Assembly (NCBI GenBank): GCA_044233745.1
Contig: JBIIJN010000095.1
Span: 1-8,543, forward strand
DNA: 8,543 nucleotides
Reading direction: 5' to 3'
From: UBA6165 sp044233745
GTDB taxonomy: Bacteria; Bacteroidota; Bacteroidia; Flavobacteriales_D; Crocinitomicaceae
Below, piece by piece: positions 1 through 7,643 of this stretch. The position numbers and the translations under genes were made by a program. The notes beneath the pieces were generated by a model. That model saw only the letters and a program-made list of their open reading frames with translations, was not told the origin of the DNA and searched no databases. Every line of letters begins with the position of its first letter. The first letter of the stretch is position 1.

Positions 1-3000
1 ACTTCAAAACCAGAGTCTTTGCGGAGGTTTTGGATGCGGTTTACAAATTCGCGGGCCAATCCTTCTTGGCGCAAAGCTTCGTTGATGGTAATGTCCAAAG
101 CCACGGTGATGCCGCCTTCTGAGGCTACCAACCAGCCGGGAATGTCTTCCGCTTGAATTTCGAAGTCTTCGAGAATCAAATCGATTGTGGCGCCGTCGAT
201 TTCGCCCGACCACGCTTGGGTTTGTTCAATTTTCGCAATGTCGTCTTGCGACCAAGTGGCGACCAAATTGGCGATGGCTTTCATTTGCTTGCCGTATTTT
301 GGACCAATGGTTTTGAAATTCGGCTTGATGCGCTTAACCAAAATGCCTTCGGTGTTTTCGAGCAATTCCATTTCTTTCACGTTCACTTCAGCCAAAATCA
401 AATCGCTTACATGCATAATGCGCGCCTTGAAGGTTGGGTCCAAAATTGGAATCATGATTTTTTGCAAAGGCTGGCGCACCTTGATTTTTTCTTTCTTGCG
501 CAAACTCAACACCAAAGATGAAACCTGCTGCGCGATGTCCATTTGTCCTTCAAGGTTTTCGTCGATCCAAGCACTTTGCACCTTCGGGAATTCACATAAA
601 TGCACCGATTGATGCGGTAAACGATTGGTTTTTTCGTTCAAATCGCGGAACAAGCGCTCGGCATAGAACGGGGCAATTGGCGACATCAAAATAGCCACTT
701 GCTCCAAACACAAATACAAGGTTTGATAAGCAGAAATTTTGTCTACGCTGTAATCGCCTTTCCAGAAACGGCGGCGACACAAACGCACGTACCAATTCGA
801 TAGTTGATCGTTCACAAAATCTTGGATCAAACGTCCAGCGCGTGTAGGTTCGTATTCAGAATACGCCGCATCTACATCGGCAATGAGAGAGTTCAATTTC
901 GATAAAATCCAGCGGTCAATTTCTGGGCGATTTTCATGTTTCACCAAGGCTTCAGCAAATTTGAAACCGTCGATATTCGCATAAAGCGCGAAGAAACCAT
1001 AGGTATTGTAGAGCGTCCCGAAGAATTTCCGTTGCACTTCAGTGATGCCATCTTCGTTGAATTTCAGGTTGTCCCAAGGTTGCGCATTGGTAATCATGTA
1101 CCAGCGCGTGGCATCAGGGCCGTATTGTGGCAAAGTGATAAACGGATCCGCGGCATTGCCCAAACGCTTCGACATTTTTTGTCCGAATTTGTCTAAAACC
1201 AAACCGTTGGAAACCACATTTTTGTAGGCCACCGAATCAAAAACCATGGTTGAAATGGCGTGCAAAGTGAAAAACCAACCACGTGTTTGATCCACGCCTT
1301 CAGCAATGAAATCGGCAGGATAAGCACCGTTTTGGTCAATCAATTCTTTGTTTTCAAACGGATAATGCCATTGCGCATAAGGCATGGCGCCTGAATCGAA
1401 CCAAACGTCAATCAAATCGGCTTCGCGCTTCATTGGTTTTCCAGATGGCGATACCAAAGTGATTTGATCGACGTAGTTTTTGTGCAAGTCGATTTTCGCA
1501 TAATTCGCTTTCGACATGTCGCCCACGACAAAAGCCGCCAAAGGATTGGAAGACATCACGCCAGCGGCAACAGCTTTATCACATTCGGATTTCAATTGTT
1601 CAATAGAAGAAATGCAAATGCGTTCGTCGCCTTCTGTGGTGGACCAAATCGGAATCGGAATACCCCAGTATCTGGAGCGCGACAAATTCCAATCGTTCAA
1701 ATTTTCGAGCCAATTGCCAAAACGTCCTGTACCGGTGGATTCAGGTTTCCAATTGATGGTCTTGTTCAAAGCAATCATACGGTCTTTCTTTTCCGTAGAT
1801 TTGATGAACCATGAATCGAGTGGGTAATATAAAATCGGTTTGTCTGTTCGCCAGCAATGCGGGTAGGAGTGTTCGTATTTCTCAACCTTGAAGGCTTTGT
1901 TCTCTTCTTTTAATTTGATGGAAAGCAAGACATCCACCGATTTTTCTGGCGCTTGACCTTCGTCGTAGTATTCATTTTTGACATACATGCCAGCAAATTC
2001 GACCATTTCAGGACGGAATCGCCCTTGTAAATCAACCAAGGGAACAGGATTTCCGTTTTCGTCCAAAACCAACATCGGAGGAACACCAGCGTCTTTGGCA
2101 ACTTTGGCATCATCAGCACCAAAAGTAGGGGCAGTGTGCACGATTCCAGTACCGTCTTCGGTAGTCACAAAATCACCTGGAATCACACGGAAAGCTTGAT
2201 TGGCATTTTCGTGGGGTTGGGCGTAAGGAAGGAGTTGTTCGTAGCGGATACCAACCAATTCTGAGCCTTTACAAGATGGTCCTACGAAATACGGAATGGT
2301 TTTGTCACCAGCGGAATAATTTGCCAAATCAGTTTCATTTTCAACGCGCTCGTAGCCTTTTCCGAATTGATAGGAGACCAGTTTTTCTGCCAAAATCACG
2401 TTCATGGGTTCGAAGGTGTATTGGTTGAATGAACGCACCAAAACGTAGTCGATGTTTGGTCCGACGGTAAGGGCCGTGTTTGATGGTAATGTCCAAGGTG
2501 TTGTGGTCCAGGCTGCTAGGGACAGCTCGCGAGCTGTCCATGCAGCAGGAGCACCACCCAAAATTTTAAATAACGCCACCACACTCGTATCCTTCACGTT
2601 TTTATAGCACCCCGGTTGGTTTAGTTCATGTGAAGAAAGACCCGTGCCCGCCTTGGGGGAATAAGGTTGAATCGTGTAGCCTTTGTAAATTAAATTTTTC
2701 TCGTTCAGTTGTCCGAGCAGCCACCAAACGGACTCCATGTATTTGGGTTCGTAAGTGATGTACGGATCGTCCATATCCACCCAGTAGCCCATTTTTCGGG
2801 TAAGGTCGTTCCAAACGTCGGTGTAGCGCATCACGGCTTCACGACAGGCTTTGTTGTAGTCTTCAACGGAGATTTTTGTTCCGATATCTTCTTTGGTGAT
2901 GCCGAGTTCTTTCTCCACGCCCAATTCAACGGGAAGTCCGTGGGTATCCCAGCCGGCCTTGCGTTTTACCTGAAAGCCTTTGAGCGTTTTGTAGCGACAA

Positions 3001-3209
3001 AAAATATCTTTGATAGCGCGCGCCATCACATGGTGTATACCGGGCAAACCATTGGCAGATGGCGGTCCTTCGAAAAACACATAAGGTTTTTGACCTTCGC
3101 GTTCGGAGATGGATTTCTCGAAAATATGATTTTGTTCCCACCACGCCAAGATTTCGTCGGCGGTTTGGGGTAGATTGAGTCCTTTGTATTCTTTGTATGT
3201 TGCGCTCAT
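1..3209 (-). CDS. ileS: Isoleucyl-tRNA synthetase (IleRS, class I, IleRS2-like), C-terminus cut by window edge
   Basis: This cytoplasmic enzyme charges tRNA-Ile with isoleucine using ATP and hydrolyses mischarged Val-tRNA. The frame is open from ATG at 3209 to the left edge, giving 1069 visible residues. Bacteroidota homologues, recalled from memory, are roughly 1,120-1,150 residues, so only some 50-80 C-terminal residues should be missing. Seen in order: the catalytic signature as GIHH at residues 57-60, in place of the usual HxGH; the start of the CP1 editing insertion with WTTTPWT from W234; the editing-site block HTAPTFGADD at 358-367; DVWFDSG; the second signature KMSKR at 678-682; and an anticodon-binding C-terminal domain containing RRRFWKG and, at the edge, REFVNRIQNLRKDSGFEV. 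GxHH and KMSKR point to the IleRS2 (eukaryote-like) branch, which is typically mupirocin-tolerant. A perfect 20-bp palindrome encodes residues 224-230. No Shine-Dalgarno precedes the start (ttcacagcaatATG). The gene lies 111 bp downstream of the toxin gene on the same strand. Confidence 0.97.
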   Translation of the reverse strand, partial: MSATYKEYKGLNLPQTADEILAWWEQNHIFEKSISEREGQKPYVFFEGPPSANGLPGIHHVMARAIKDIFCRYKTLKGFQVKRKAGWDTHGLPVELGVEKELGITKEDIGTKISVEDYNKACREAVMRYTDVWNDLTRKMGYWVDMDDPYITYEPKYMESVWWLLGQLNEKNLIYKGYTIQPYSPKAGTGLSSHELNQPGCYKNVKDTSVVALFKILGGAPAAWTARELSLAAWTTTPWTLPSNTALTVGPNIDYVLVRSFNQYTFEPMNVILAEKLVSYQFGKGYERVENETDLANYSAGDKTIPYFVGPSCKGSELVGIRYEQLLPYAQPHENANQAFRVIPGDFVTTEDGTGIVHTAPTFGADDAKVAKDAGVPPMLVLDENGNPVPLVDLQGRFRPEMVEFAGMYVKNEYYDEGQAPEKSVDVLLSIKLKEENKAFKVEKYEHSYPHCWRTDKPILYYPLDSWFIKSTEKKDRMIALNKTINWKPESTGTGRFGNWLENLNDWNLSRSRYWGIPIPIWSTTEGDERICISSIEQLKSECDKAVAAGVMSSNPLAAFVVGDMSKANYAKIDLHKNYVDQITLVSPSGKPMKREADLIDVWFDSGAMPYAQWHYPFENKELIDQNGAYPADFIAEGVDQTRGWFFTLHAISTMVFDSVAYKNVVSNGLVLDKFGQKMSKRLGNAADPFITLPQYGPDATRWYMITNAQPWDNLKFNEDGITEVQRKFFGTLYNTYGFFALYANIDGFKFAEALVKHENRPEIDRWILSKLNSLIADVDAAYSEYEPTRAGRLIQDFVNDQLSNWYVRLCRRRFWKGDYSVDKISAYQTLYLCLEQVAILMSPIAPFYAERLFRDLNEKTNRLPHQSVHLCEFPKVQSAWIDENLEGQMDIAQQVSSLVLSLRKKEKIKVRQPLQKIMIPILDPTFKARIMHVSDLILAEVNVKEMELLENTEGILVKRIKPNFKTIGPKYGKQMKAIANLVATWSQDDIAKIEQTQAWSGEIDGATIDLILEDFEIQAEDIPGWLVASEGGITVALDITINEALRQEGLAREFVNRIQNLRKDSGFE
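2520..2539. repeat. Perfect 20-bp palindrome inside ileS, candidate dispersed palindromic element
   Basis: GGACAGCTCGCGAGCTGTCC is its own reverse complement with no loop. Five more pairing bases, GCTGC at 2512-2516 and GCAGC at 2542-2546, lie outside a small asymmetric bulge, giving a 35-bp imperfect inverted repeat (2512-2546). The block 2511-2560 is 66% G+C, clearly richer than the surrounding gene. On the minus strand it encodes W224 to S230 of IleRS in the variable stretch just before the WTTTPWT block of the editing domain, and it keeps the reading frame. Only one copy is present in this window, so calling it a dispersed repeat is inference. It could also be a chance palindrome in a low-constraint segment. 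Confidence 0.6.
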
Positions 3210-3242
3210 ATTGCTGTGAAAAAGTCGAAATAAATGAAGGCG

Positions 3243-3250
3243 CGAAGATA
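3243..3250 (-). promoter_or_regulatory. Weak candidate -7 box for ileS
   Basis: On the minus strand TATCTTCG matches the Bacteroidota -7 consensus TAnnTTTG at all but one fixed position and lies about 34 bp upstream of the ileS ATG, a sensible leader length. No TTG element at the usual 17-23 bp distance was found: the nearest one upstream is about 26 bp away. ileS may therefore have its own weak promoter or be read through from the toxin-antitoxin genes. Confidence 0.3.
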
Positions 3251-3320
3251 GTAAAATGTTGTGGATTTTGGTGCAGCAATGATTATGCCTTTGCCCTATT
3301 TACAACAGCTTGTAATGGAT

Positions 3321-3665
3321 TCAATTTCGCTTGCCTATTCTTCCTTCGGACATTTCACATGGAAAAAAGTCAGTCAAATAGATTGTTTGGGTCTGTTCAT
3401 CCACATAGTAGATGATTTTGACAGTGGTCCTTTTGGTGCGCTCGAAAAGCAAAAACCGATATTCTTGATGCCGCTGGGCCAGATTGGGTTCTACTTTTCC
3501 AAGAAGTGGAAATTCTTTCAAAATTTGAGGACATTGCAAAAGTTCAAACGCTATTTCGTTGGCTCTTTCAAAGGAATAATAATCAAACACATAGCTCAAT
3601 ACTTCGAAATATGCTCGTTCAGCAAATGCTGTAATGATTATTTTATATTCTTGTTTTTCAGCCAT
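3321..3665 (-). CDS. ParE/RelE-superfamily toxin of a type II toxin-antitoxin pair
   Basis: The product is a 114-residue basic protein with the pattern of the ParE/RelE fold. It has an N-terminal beta strand (YKIIITAFAERA, about 7-18), two helices rich in aromatic and acidic residues (about 15-45), a P-L-G turn region (53-56), then the strand block EYRFLLFER with R70, IIYYVDE at 84-90 and IYLTDFF at 95-101. Family members either poison DNA gyrase (ParE) or cut mRNA on the ribosome (RelE); the sequence alone does not decide which. The stretch after TDFF reads PCEMSEG, where many Bacteroidota relatives, as I recall them, have an Arg-Gln-Asn-Pro-like motif, so activity could be altered. The start overlaps the end of the antitoxin gene by 28 bp and follows a strong Shine-Dalgarno, indicating coupled translation. 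The stop is TGA. Confidence 0.85.
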   Translation of the reverse strand: MAEKQEYKIIITAFAERAYFEVLSYVFDYYSFERANEIAFELLQCPQILKEFPLLGKVEPNLAQRHQEYRFLLFERTKRTTVKIIYYVDEQTQTIYLTDFFPCEMSEGRIGKRN

Positions 3666-3853
3666 TGTTGAACCTCCTTGCTAAACTCATCATAGGAACG
3701 TATTTCACCACGCTTGATATCTTCTTCTGATGCTTCGGCGCGCGCATTAAGCTCTATCTCAGTCATAACAGCTTCCAATTTCAATATTGAACGCTCTTGT
3801 TTGAGTTTCATAAAACGCTCAATAAGACTCAATTTTTTTGCTTCTAAACTCAT
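3638..3853 (-). CDS. Antitoxin of the ParE/RelE-like toxin-antitoxin pair
   Basis: The product is a 71-residue, highly charged, mostly helical protein. Its N-terminal segment (SLEAKKLSLIERFMKLKQER, residues 2-21) resembles a small-antitoxin family common in Bacteroidota, many members of which begin with a Leu-Glu-x-x-Lys-Leu-x-Leu-Ile stretch. The C-terminal part, RSYDEFSKEVQQWL, fits a toxin-wrapping tail. No clear ribbon-helix-helix or helix-turn-helix motif is visible, so autoregulation by DNA binding cannot be claimed. It precedes the toxin and overlaps it by 28 bp, the usual antitoxin-first order that lets the labile antitoxin be made before the toxin. The ATG at 3853 has an A-rich leader (gaagataaaaaa) and a TAnnTTTG box about 20 bp upstream. 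Assignment rests mainly on size, charge and the toxin neighbour. Confidence 0.8.
   Translation of the reverse strand: MSLEAKKLSLIERFMKLKQERSILKLEAVMTEIELNARAEASEEDIKRGEIRSYDEFSKEVQQWLKNKNIK
3671..3679 (-). promoter_or_regulatory. Strong Shine-Dalgarno for the toxin gene, inside the antitoxin gene
   Basis: On the minus strand AAGGAGGTT lies just before the toxin ATG (GGAGG, then TTCAACA, then ATG), an almost ideal complement to the 16S rRNA 3' end. It sits in antitoxin codons for Lys-Glu-Val. The ATG starts of the antitoxin, helicase, ileS and DUF2723 genes show nothing comparable. It decides the toxin start at 3665 and suggests re-initiation by ribosomes finishing the antitoxin. Confidence 0.75.
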
Positions 3854-3872
3854 TTTTTTATCTTCAGATTCT

Positions 3873-3880
3873 CAAAGGTA
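3873..3880 (-). promoter_or_regulatory. Candidate -7 promoter box for the toxin-antitoxin operon
   Basis: TACCTTTG on the minus strand matches every fixed position of the Bacteroidota -7 consensus TAnnTTTG. It ends 19 bp before the antitoxin ATG at 3853, which would give a short leader. The nearest TTG upstream is about 29 bp away, longer than the usual 17-23 bp, so the -33 element is unclear. Confidence 0.45.
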
Positions 3881-3931
3881 GAACTTTGTTTTGAATATTA
3901 GAGAAACATCAACTAAGATTTTAAACTTGCG

Positions 3932-6900
3932 CTACGCAAACAAATGCTCCACATCTTTCAAGTTATATTTCTTTTTGTCGTTGTCGACTTGGATGACATC
4001 TGCGGCCACGGTGCGTTTGCGGTCTTGGAGTTTCACGATTTTTTCTTCAATGGTGTCTTTACAAATCATGCGGTAGGCCATCACGCTTTTGTTCTGACCA
4101 ATTCTATAACAACGATCGATGGCTTGATTTTCAACGGCTGGATTCCACCAAGGGTCGATGAGGTAAACATAATCCGCTTCGGTAAGGTTGAGTCCCGTGC
4201 CGCCTGCTTTCAAACTGATGAGAAAAACGCGTATGTCTGAGTTATTTTGGAAATTCTCCACTTTTTCTTGGCGGTTTCGGGTCTGTCCATCGAGGTATTC
4301 ATACACGATGTTTTCTTCGTTCAAGCGCCTTTGTACAATATCAAGCATCCCTACAAATTGGGAAAAGACCAACACTTTATGGTTGCCCACTTTTTCTTTG
4401 AGGTGGCGCACCAATTCATCTAATTTGGTGGAATAGTTGCCAAAATCACGCTCTTTATCCGCCAATTCGGTTGAGTTGCAAATCTGTCGGAGCTTGGTTA
4501 GACCTTGTAAAATATACACTTGCGACTTATTAACCCCTTCATTTTCAATTTGCTCCCTGAGTTTTTCTCTGAAATAATCTTTGAAATAATCATACACTTT
4601 TCTTTGCTCAACTCCCATTTCGCAGTAGATTACAGCTTCTGTTTTGGGCGGCAAGTCTGTAGCAACTTGGGCTTTGGTTCTTCGCAAGAGAAATGGCGCA
4701 ATCATTTTGGCCAAAAGTTGTGAGGTCTCAGCGTCTTGTTCTTTGTCGATGGCATCAGAAAATGTGGCTTTGAAATGTTTCACGCTGCCAAAAAAGCCTG
4801 GATTTAGAAAATTGAACTGGCTGTATAAATCGAAGGTGTTGTTTTCGATAGGTGTTCCGGTAAGCACCAATCTGTTCCAACTTTTGAGCAATCGAACGGA
4901 TTTAAATCGCTGTGATTCCGCATTTTTAATGGCCTGGCTTTCATCCAAAATCACATAGTGATACATATGCTTTTGGTGTTCGCGGATGTCGTTGATGATG
5001 GAGCCGTAAGTAGTGAGCACGATGTCGTGTTTGGCTATTTCACTTTTCAATTCACCGCGGTTGGCGCCTGTGTACGTCATTACAGAGAGCTTTGGCGCGA
5101 ATTTTTCGAGTTCGGCTTTCCAGTTGAACATCAGTGAAGTTGGCGCAACTACTAAACTCGTTTTGTGCTCGGAATCCGGATATTCGTTCTTCAAATATTG
5201 CAAAAAAGTGATGGTTTGCAAAGTTTTACCCAATCCCATATCGTCAGCCAAACAGCCGCCAAGTTGATTGTCGTGCAGAAAAACCAGCCAATTCAGTCCA
5301 TCATTTTGATAGGGTCGAAGCGTTGCTTTTATGCCCTTGGGAAGCGGAATGGGTTTGGCTTCTTTGAGATTGGCCAATCGTTTTTTCTTTTCGTAAAGTT
5401 CTTTCAGAAAAGTCGGCGCGTTGGTCATATCCTCATACAATTCATCAATCAAACTGAACTGAAAATTGGAAATCTCGATGTTGTTCTTTTTCACCTGCCC
5501 CATTTGGAAATACTTTTTGTACTTCTCAATCCATTCTTTGGGCAGAATTCCAATAGTGCCATCGCCGAGTTCGACATAGTTGGTGCGCTTCACAATGGCT
5601 TTTTGTATTTCTAGCAGGCTCACTTTTTGGTCGCCGAAAGAAACATCAATTTCCATGTCGAACCAATCCGTTTTGGAACTCACCGAAATATTGAACGTAG
5701 GCTTATGTAAATTGTAGTGCAAGTTTTTCAGCTTGTTCATTCCTAAAACTTTCACGCCATGCTGCTCCATTTTATCAATGAATTCCATCAACCAGAAATT
5801 GTGAATGGCTTCATGGGCGAGCAGGAAAAAATAACTCGTTTTATCAGCGAAACTCGGGTGCGAATCACGCAATAGTTCTACAAATTCCTGCTCCAATTCG
5901 ACTTCGCGTTGCGCAAAAGAAAAATCACTTTCATTGCTCCAAACTTTCTCTTCCGACAGCGGTGTAAGCAATTGATTGCCATACGAAACGGCTGCTTGCA
6001 GCACAATGTAATCGTTTTCTGCATCCGACAAAAACACTTGCTTTTCTACGCCAATGGAATCTTTTTCTTTGGTGATTTTGGTTTTCTTGCTCGCTGATCT
6101 CAACGGAATTTGAGCAAAATCAACTTCCACCAATTTGGAAAGCGGGTCAATCACATTGCGTCGCAGCTTGTCCAAACCTTCCTTAATGATGTGCAAATCA
6201 CCAGTTTTTCTAATTTTCTCAATAACATGGAATAGCTCAACGCTTTCGAAAACAATGATTTTGCCATCAAGAATGAGCCCTATTGGTGTCCATTGAATTT
6301 TAGCCGAACCCAAGCCCAGCAAACTCCCATCTACCCGAATTTTAAACTCGACATCATAGAATTTTTCAGACTCCGTGATTTTCGCTACGGGTTTAATCCG
6401 ACCTTCTGCATAATGCAAGGGCGACATGTACTTTTTGGTCATTGAATTCCATTTGTTATTCAAAAACACTGGAAATTTTTGAATCAACTCGATGTTTTCT
6501 CGAAAAATTTTGAATGCCTCAATGGACTTTTCGGCATAACGTTCGTTCCTCATAGATTCCGCGAAAAGCGAACAAATCTTGGCTGCTTTCATCAGAAAAA
6601 TCATTTCCTCCGTAGAGAAATCCGACTTTTCAATATAAGTGCCCATGTCGTAATAGCGAAGTTCAGAGAAATTAGACGACAACTCTCCGCTTTTCGTATT
6701 TCTTTTTGCCGAAACCAGTTTCAACGTCCAATTTTTATCATTGGTTTTGGAGATGCACAAAGCATTTCCGCGGACTGATTCATTGGCGGCGCTGGTTTGA
6801 AAGAGCACTTCCGATTTATCAAAAAAAGCAATCGGATTTTCGGAACTCAAGATATTTTGAACCTTTTGGTTGTAACTTACCCCTTTTTGAGTGATATTCA

Positions 6901-7618
6901 ACTCAAAAACTTCATCAAAGTTGATTTTACCCAACAAATTGTGTTGCTTCAGAATTTCATTCTGCTTATTCAACAAAAAGTCTGGTCGGAAATAATCTAC
7001 GCCGAACACTTTTACAATATATTCGAGTGTTTTGTATTTGTGAAAACATGGTTTTTGAGATTTGCAACTACAATCGGCTGTTAACTCTTCCAACTGCTCA
7101 TCGTAACAGTAAGTAACTTGAGCCGCATAGTGATATTCACCATAACCTACCACCAATTTATTGGGTTCAATTGACACCAAATTCAAGGGCATGTAGTAGT
7201 AAGGTGAATTGCTAAAAGTGCGCGGGTCTATTTCCTTGAAAAGAATTTCTCCATCTTTTGTGGGGATTAGGTTATTCTTAGGTGGCATTTTCAAGATATT
7301 GAGCAGCTCTTTTGTATCTGAAAACAGATTTGCATCATCGTTTTGCTCAAGAAAACCCACAAGTTCATTTAATGCCGCAATGCTGTGTTTACAAATTCCG
7401 ACACCCTCATAATTACAGGTGCATTTCACGGATTTTAAATTTTCCTTTTGAAAAATCGCAGAAATAAAATAGGTCTCAGAACCATTGGATGATGGGCATT
7501 GGAAAATTACAAAATTCGTTTCGAGAGATGTCATTTTCGGTTCAAACCCTTTCGACCTTGACAGCGAGAGAGGGCTTGAATTTTTTTCAAGAAAATTTGT
7601 AATAGACTGGATATCCAT
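3932..7618 (-). CDS. SNF2-family DEAD/DEAH-like helicase/ATPase with two N-terminal SWIM zinc motifs
   Basis: The product is a 1,228-residue Swi2/Snf2-type ATPase expected to translocate on double-stranded DNA or remodel protein-nucleic acid complexes. Residues 66-78 form a SWIM motif (C66-x-C68-x7-C76-x-H78) and 183-193 a second (C183-x-C185-x5-C191-x-H193). Both predict zinc-dependent nucleic-acid or protein binding. Residues about 200-740 match no domain I can name. The C-terminal motor has a Q/R-like region (LRPYQNDGLNWL, from 767), Walker A DDMGLGKT (792-799), motif II DESQ (892-895), motif III TGTPIEN (920-926), motif IV VLVFSQF (1082-1088), motif V SLKAGGTGLNL (from 1135) and motif VI QAIDRCYRIGQ (1165-1175), so it appears intact. 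The ATG at 7618 is preferred. An in-frame TTG at 7630 would add four residues but lies almost at the predicted transcription start. The stop is TAG, 78 bp before the antitoxin. Bacterial relatives are poorly characterised; roles in transcription recycling, repair or defence are all conceivable. Confidence 0.93.
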   Translation of the reverse strand: MDIQSITNFLEKNSSPLSLSRSKGFEPKMTSLETNFVIFQCPSSNGSETYFISAIFQKENLKSVKCTCNYEGVGICKHSIAALNELVGFLEQNDDANLFSDTKELLNILKMPPKNNLIPTKDGEILFKEIDPRTFSNSPYYYMPLNLVSIEPNKLVVGYGEYHYAAQVTYCYDEQLEELTADCSCKSQKPCFHKYKTLEYIVKVFGVDYFRPDFLLNKQNEILKQHNLLGKINFDEVFELNITQKGVSYNQKVQNILSSENPIAFFDKSEVLFQTSAANESVRGNALCISKTNDKNWTLKLVSAKRNTKSGELSSNFSELRYYDMGTYIEKSDFSTEEMIFLMKAAKICSLFAESMRNERYAEKSIEAFKIFRENIELIQKFPVFLNNKWNSMTKKYMSPLHYAEGRIKPVAKITESEKFYDVEFKIRVDGSLLGLGSAKIQWTPIGLILDGKIIVFESVELFHVIEKIRKTGDLHIIKEGLDKLRRNVIDPLSKLVEVDFAQIPLRSASKKTKITKEKDSIGVEKQVFLSDAENDYIVLQAAVSYGNQLLTPLSEEKVWSNESDFSFAQREVELEQEFVELLRDSHPSFADKTSYFFLLAHEAIHNFWLMEFIDKMEQHGVKVLGMNKLKNLHYNLHKPTFNISVSSKTDWFDMEIDVSFGDQKVSLLEIQKAIVKRTNYVELGDGTIGILPKEWIEKYKKYFQMGQVKKNNIEISNFQFSLIDELYEDMTNAPTFLKELYEKKKRLANLKEAKPIPLPKGIKATLRPYQNDGLNWLVFLHDNQLGGCLADDMGLGKTLQTITFLQYLKNEYPDSEHKTSLVVAPTSLMFNWKAELEKFAPKLSVMTYTGANRGELKSEIAKHDIVLTTYGSIINDIREHQKHMYHYVILDESQAIKNAESQRFKSVRLLKSWNRLVLTGTPIENNTFDLYSQFNFLNPGFFGSVKHFKATFSDAIDKEQDAETSQLLAKMIAPFLLRRTKAQVATDLPPKTEAVIYCEMGVEQRKVYDYFKDYFREKLREQIENEGVNKSQVYILQGLTKLRQICNSTELADKERDFGNYSTKLDELVRHLKEKVGNHKVLVFSQFVGMLDIVQRRLNEENIVYEYLDGQTRNRQEKVENFQNNSDIRVFLISLKAGGTGLNLTEADYVYLIDPWWNPAVENQAIDRCYRIGQNKSVMAYRMICKDTIEEKIVKLQDRKRTVAADVIQVDNDKKKYNLKDVEHLFA

Positions 7619-7643
7619 GGAGTAATTCAACTTTATGAGGGCT

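Noticed and set aside
2341..2541. Minus-strand open frame of 66 codons within ileS
   Set aside because: It is a shadow frame inside a strongly supported ileS coding region and has no recognisable protein features.
2709..3173. Plus-strand open frame of 154 codons opposite ileS
   Set aside because: It is antisense to the catalytic domain of ileS, where the conserved GIHH region fixes the true frame. The predicted peptide has no family resemblance.
3300..3315. Hairpin TTACAA-(4)-TTGTAA just after the toxin stop, as a terminator
   Set aside because: The stem is A/T rich and 6 bp long, with no following T-run. It could form by chance, and ileS lies only 111 bp downstream from the toxin.
3927..3939. 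Small inverted repeat TTGCG-CTA-CGCAA over the stop codon of the SNF2 gene, as a terminator
   Set aside because: The stem is only 5 bp and is followed on the minus strand by GTTTAAAATCTT rather than a clear T-tract. It is too weak to call.
7619..7630. TTG start for the SNF2 protein, four codons upstream of the ATG
   Set aside because: The predicted -7 box would place transcription initiation almost at the TTG, leaving no leader. The ATG at 7618 is the simpler choice.
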